Below are positions 60,813 to 64,000 of a DNA stretch of 64,000 nt, piece after piece. Position 1 is the stretch's first letter. Every line of letters begins with the position of its first letter. The DNA is from JAIBJN01 sp963830885. Its GTDB lineage: Bacteria > Actinomycetota > Thermoleophilia > Gaiellales > Gaiellaceae. The notes below the pieces were generated by a model, which saw nothing but the letters and a program-made list of their open reading frames with translations, ran no database searches and was not told where the DNA came from. The stretch is taken from NCBI GenBank assembly GCA_963830885.1, contig CAWHOA010000015.1, positions 1 to 64,000 of the forward strand, written 5' to 3'. The translations under genes were made by a program, and so were the position numbers.

Positions 60813-62907
60813 CTAGCGCGCACCTTCCTCGTGGGCGGCCCTCAGGTCTGCGAGCGGGACGCCGAGGAGCTTCCCGCCGCGAACGACGCCGAGTCGCCGG
60901 AGCGGGACTCCCTCCAGCGCCTCCGCGCGCTCGGGCGAGCACGCAACGACCGCCCGGCCCGAGCCCTCGCCGAACCAGTCGAGCGCGTCGCGCTCGAGCT
61001 CGAGCTCGGCGCCGATCCCGGAGTGGAGCGCGAGCTCGGCCAGCGCCACCGCGAGCCCACCGTCCGACACGTCGTGCGCAGCGCTCAGCAGGGGCGCCGA
61101 GCGCCAGAGGAAGTGGACGAGCGCGGCCTCCGCGACGTAGTCGGGCGTCGGTGGCCGCCCGGCCGGGCCGCCGAGCAGCACGCTCTGGTACTCGGAGCCG
61201 TCCAGCGCGACCTGGTCGCCGCCGGCCAGCAGGACGACGTCGCCCTCCCGCCACGCGCCCGGGACGGTGCGCACGTCTGCAACGGCGCCCACGCAGCCGA
61301 CGACCGGCGTCGGCGGGATGGCGCGGCCGTCCGTCTCGTTGTAGAGCGAGACGTTCCCCGAGACGACCGGGATCCCGAGCACCTCGCACGCGCGCGCCAT
61401 GCCCTCGATCGCCTCGGCGAGCTCCCACGCGATCTCGTGCTTCTCCGGGTTCCCGAAGTTGAGGCAGTCGGTGATCGCCAGCGGCCGACCGCCCGCGCAC
61501 GCGACGTTGCGTGCCGCCTCGAAGACCGAGCGTGCCCCGGCGCCGCGCGGGTCGAGCGAGGCTGCCCGCCCGGGCCCGTCCAGCGAGACCGCGATGCCGC
61601 GGAGCGAGGGGCGTAGGCGGAGCACGGCCGCGTCCAGCCCGGGCCGGCGCACGGTCCGGGAGCCGACGAGGTGGTCGTAGCGCTCGAACACGTGCCGGCG
61701 GCTGCGGACGTTCGGAGAGCCGACCAGCGCCAGCAGCTCGTCGCGCCCGACCTGCGTCGGGCTCGTGCTCGAGCGGCTCCGCGAGCGCCCTCGCGGCGGT
61801 CTCGACGCGGTAGCGCGGCGTCTCCTCGGTGAGGAGCCCGACCGGGATCGCGCCGATCTCCTCGCCCTCGAAGTAGGCGCGCAGCTCGCCTGTCTCGGTC
61901 ACCTCGCCGATCACGGCGGAGTGCAGCTCCCACTTGCGGCAGACGGCCTCGACGGCCGCGAGCCCGTCGGGCGCGACGACGGCGACCATCCGCTCCTGGC
62001 TCTCGGAGACCATGATCTCCACCGGGGCGAGGTCGGGCTCGCGGAGCGGTACCCGGTCGAGGTGGACGTCGAGGCCGGCACCGCCGCGGCCGGCCATCTC
62101 GGCGAGCGAGGAGGCGAGACCTGCGGCGCCGAGGTCCTGTAGCGACTCGACGAGCCCTCCCTCGGTCAGCTCGAGGCTCGCCTCGATCAGCTTCTTGCCC
62201 GTGAACGGGTCGCCGATCTGGACGGTCGGGCGCTTGTCCTCGTCCTCGTCGGACAGCTCCTGGCTTGCGAGGACGCTGGCGCCGCCGATCCCGTCGCGCC
62301 CGGTCGTCGCACCGTAGAGGACGACGAGATTCCCGGCGCCGCTCGCGCGGGCGCGGGTGACCCGCTCGGCGGGCAGGATCCCGACGCACATCGCGTTGAC
62401 GAGCGGGTTGTGGCGGTAGGCGGGGTCGAACACGGCCTCGCCGCCGACGGTGGGGACGCCGACGCAGTTGCCGTAGTGCCCGATCCCGCCGACGGCGCGG
62501 TCGAAGGAGAAGTCCTCTGCGCCGAAGCGCAGCCCGTCGAGCAGCGCGATCGGGCGCGCGCCCATGGCGATGATGTCCCGCAGGATGCCGCCGACGCCGG
62601 TGGCGGCGCCCTGGAACGGCTCGACGGCCGAAGGGTGGTTGTGGCTCTCCACCTTGAACGCGCACGCGAGCCCCTCGCCGAGGTCGACGACGCCCGCGTT
62701 CTCGCCTGGGCCCTGCAGCACGGCGGGCCCCTCCGTGGGGAATCGCCTCAGCAGCAGGGCCGAGTGCTTGTAGCCGCAATGCTCGGACCAGAGGAGCGAG
62801 AAGACGCCGAGCTCGAAGTCGTTCGGGTCGCGCCCGAGCAGGCTCCGGATACGGTCGAGCTCCCCGTCAGTCAGGCCGAGCGCGCGGTGGAGCGGCTGTT
62901 CCGCCAC
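60813..62907 (-). pseudogene. purL: Phosphoribosylformylglycinamidine synthase subunit PurL, single-base frameshift
   Basis: GTG 62907 (TTG 62916 also possible) gives AEQPLHRALGLTDGELDRIR, then the PurL signature FSLLWSEHCGYKHSALLLRR, KVESHNHPSAVEPFQGAATG, VGGIGHYGNCVGVPTVGGE, DLGAAGLASSLAEMAGRGG. After about residue 383 the frame breaks near 61757. The other frame continues VGRDELLALVGSPNVRSRRH and FERYDHLVGSRTVRRPG, with ITDCLNFGNPEKHEIAWEL and AHDVSDGGLAVALAELAL. Combined size is about 698 residues, the short PurL of the PurLQS type; purQ and purS are not in the window. Probably an assembly error. Confidence 0.9.
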
Positions 62908-62978
62908 GGAGCTCAAGGGAGGACTCCACTCTATCGTCCGGGCCGGAGGCCGAGGGGCCTGGTGCCGACGCCGGTAGG

Positions 62979-62984
62979 TAGCCT
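62979..62984 (+). promoter_or_regulatory. -10 box of a probably leaderless transporter gene
   Basis: TAGCCT ends 6 nt before GTG 62991; no ribosome site is visible. Confidence 0.5.
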
Positions 62985-62990
62985 CAGGGT

Positions 62991-63929
62991 GTGATCCGCG
63001 GCTATGTTCCGCTGCTCGCGATCATCGCTGCGATCTGGGGGGCTTCGTACCTCTTCATCAAGGTCGCGGTCGACGAGGTCGAGCCCACGGCGATGATGTT
63101 CTTCCGCCTCGTCCTGGCGACGGCGGTGCTCGCGCCGGTGCTCTTCTGGCGCTCCGGGGGGCGTAAGGCGGTGGCCGCGGTGCGCGGCACGGGCTGGAAG
63201 GCGTTCGCCGTCGGGTTCCTGAACGCGGCGTTCCCGTTCGTCCTGATCGCGTGGGGCGAGAAGTACGTCGACTCCGGCGTCGCGGCGATCGCCAACGCCA
63301 CGGTGCCGATCTTCGTCGTGCTGCTCGCGCTCAGGTTCAACCCGAGCGAGCGGGTGAGCGGCGTTCGCCTGTGGGGGATCCTGGTCGGCCTGGCCGGCGT
63401 CGGCGTGCTGGCGGGCCTCCACCCCGAGGGTGGGTGGTGGGCCGTCGCGGGAACGCTTGCAATCGTCGTCGCCTCGTTCTCGTATGCGTGCGCGAACCAC
63501 TTCGTCCAGCACAACTACGGCGGGAGCGCGCCGCTCGTGATCGCGACCGTCTCGTGCGCGACCGGCGCGCTCATCCTGCTCCCGTTCGCGGTCGTGCAGT
63601 GGCCCGACGCGGTGCCGAGCCTGGAGGCCGTCGGCTCCATCGTCGCGCTCGGGATCTTCGGGACTGCGATCGCGCTGCTCTTCTTCTACCGCCTGCTCAA
63701 GCGCTACGGGGCGTCGCGGGCGTCGCTCGTCACCTATCTGCTCCCGCCGGTCGCGCTCGTCTACGGCGTTCTCATCCTGGACGAGACGGTGACTCTGAAC
63801 GCTGCGCTCGGGCTCGTCCTGATCCTCGCCGGAGTCGCGCTCGGGTCCGGCGCCGGGGCCCGCCTCCTTCGTCGCGGAAGGAGCGCCGACCCCGAGTCGG
63901 AGGCCGAGCCGGCCGCTCCGGCCGCGTGA
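62991..63929 (+). CDS. EamA-family (DMT superfamily) transporter
   Basis: A 312-residue protein with ten helices in two EamA repeats. Repeat 1 starts LLAIIAAIWGASYLFIKVAV, with VEPTAMMFFRLVLATAVLAP; repeat 2 has AIVVASFSYACANHFVQHNY and GIFGTAIALLFFYRLLKRYG-ASRASLVTYLLPPVAL. The C-terminal tail is basic then acidic. Likely exports a metabolite or amino acid. The stop overlaps the start of the next gene. Confidence 0.93.
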   Translation: MIRGYVPLLAIIAAIWGASYLFIKVAVDEVEPTAMMFFRLVLATAVLAPVLFWRSGGRKAVAAVRGTGWKAFAVGFLNAAFPFVLIAWGEKYVDSGVAAIANATVPIFVVLLALRFNPSERVSGVRLWGILVGLAGVGVLAGLHPEGGWWAVAGTLAIVVASFSYACANHFVQHNYGGSAPLVIATVSCATGALILLPFAVVQWPDAVPSLEAVGSIVALGIFGTAIALLFFYRLLKRYGASRASLVTYLLPPVALVYGVLILDETVTLNAALGLVLILAGVALGSGAGARLLRRGRSADPESEAEPAAPAA

Positions 63930-64000
63930 GGCCGATCCTGGAGGGCGAGGGCTTCCGCCTGCGGCGGGCGTCCGCCGAGGATGTCGACTTCATGGCCGAC
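63926..64000 (+). CDS. GNAT-family acetyltransferase, N-terminus only (cut by window end)
   Basis: GTG 63926 overlaps the transporter stop and reads VRPILEGEGFRLRRASAEDV-DFMAD. The G-F-x-LR-x-A-x-x-x-D-x-x-F-(M/L) opening is that of GNAT N-acetyltransferases. Only 25 codons are in the window, so the call rests on this start motif. Confidence 0.6.
   Translation, partial: MRPILEGEGFRLRRASAEDVDFMAD

Noticed and set aside
1..64000. CRISPR arrays, IS elements, rRNA
   Set aside because: No regularly spaced repeats, transposase motifs or rRNA sequence were seen.

Overview
The window is GC-rich, densely packed DNA from a high-GC actinobacterium. Protein style points to the class Thermoleophilia (Gaiellales or Solirubrobacterales relatives): TrpB2-type tryptophan synthase, DUF6457, LVIVD-repeat secreted proteins, a MauE-type redox operon, and start codons 6 nt downstream of a TANNNT box. 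The taxon is an inference; there is no 16S gene here.

Layout. 1-5.2 kb: an ECF sigma factor cut by the window edge, a 969-residue LuxR/AAA regulator and a divergent 14-TM drug exporter. 5.2-8.4 kb: a flippase-like membrane protein preceded by two very small genes, a small membrane protein, a DHFR-like reductase and a conserved hypothetical. 8.5-13.8 kb: two divergent PAP2 phosphatases, then a tightly overlapping run PAP2, lipid kinase and BrkB-like membrane protein, followed by a PhoD-like phosphatase.

13.9-19.4 kb is a small genomic island in the 3' end of tRNA-Val(TAC). A 43-bp copy of the tRNA end lies at 13909 and the intact tRNA at 19361. Paired AAACCTGACTA repeats sit just inside both ends, and the catalytic tail of a decayed tyrosine integrase lies near the left end. 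Cargo is small: an HNH protein, a zinc-ribbon protein, several small hypotheticals, a broken DUF1508 gene, and two near-identical 27-residue membrane peptides. tRNA-Glu and tRNA-Lys follow.

19.8-34.2 kb: a GAF protein, a secreted LVIVD/PA-domain protein, an 0.8-kb gene-poor stretch, a lipoprotein, a frameshifted CHRD protein, a YdbS/YdbT PH-domain pair, a MASE1 histidine kinase, TrpB2, and a MarR regulator divergent from a three-gene ABC-2 exporter.

34.4-39.4 kb holds the most unusual locus: an overlapping operon of a MauE-thioredoxin fusion, a cysteine-rich MauA-like secreted protein, and a CcdA-like membrane protein fused to a beta-propeller. In the last gene an in-frame UGA takes the place of the Cys in the Ser-Pro-Cys motif of the first helix. 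A perfect 7-bp hairpin follows, with its loop 32 nt after the UGA, as expected of a bacterial SECIS. It is a candidate selenoprotein in a thiol-redox operon. A subtilase follows.

39.5-64 kb is mostly core metabolism: pntB-pntA2-pntA1, an SDR, a glycogen-debranching-type glucosidase with a glycosyltransferase, metB and cbs (transsulfuration), purH-purN-purM and purF-purL (purine synthesis), a PucR-aminotransferase-aldehyde dehydrogenase run, a second LVIVD protein, an EamA transporter and the start of a GNAT gene. cbs, purM, purL and the CHRD gene each carry one single-base frameshift, which looks more like assembly error than real loss.
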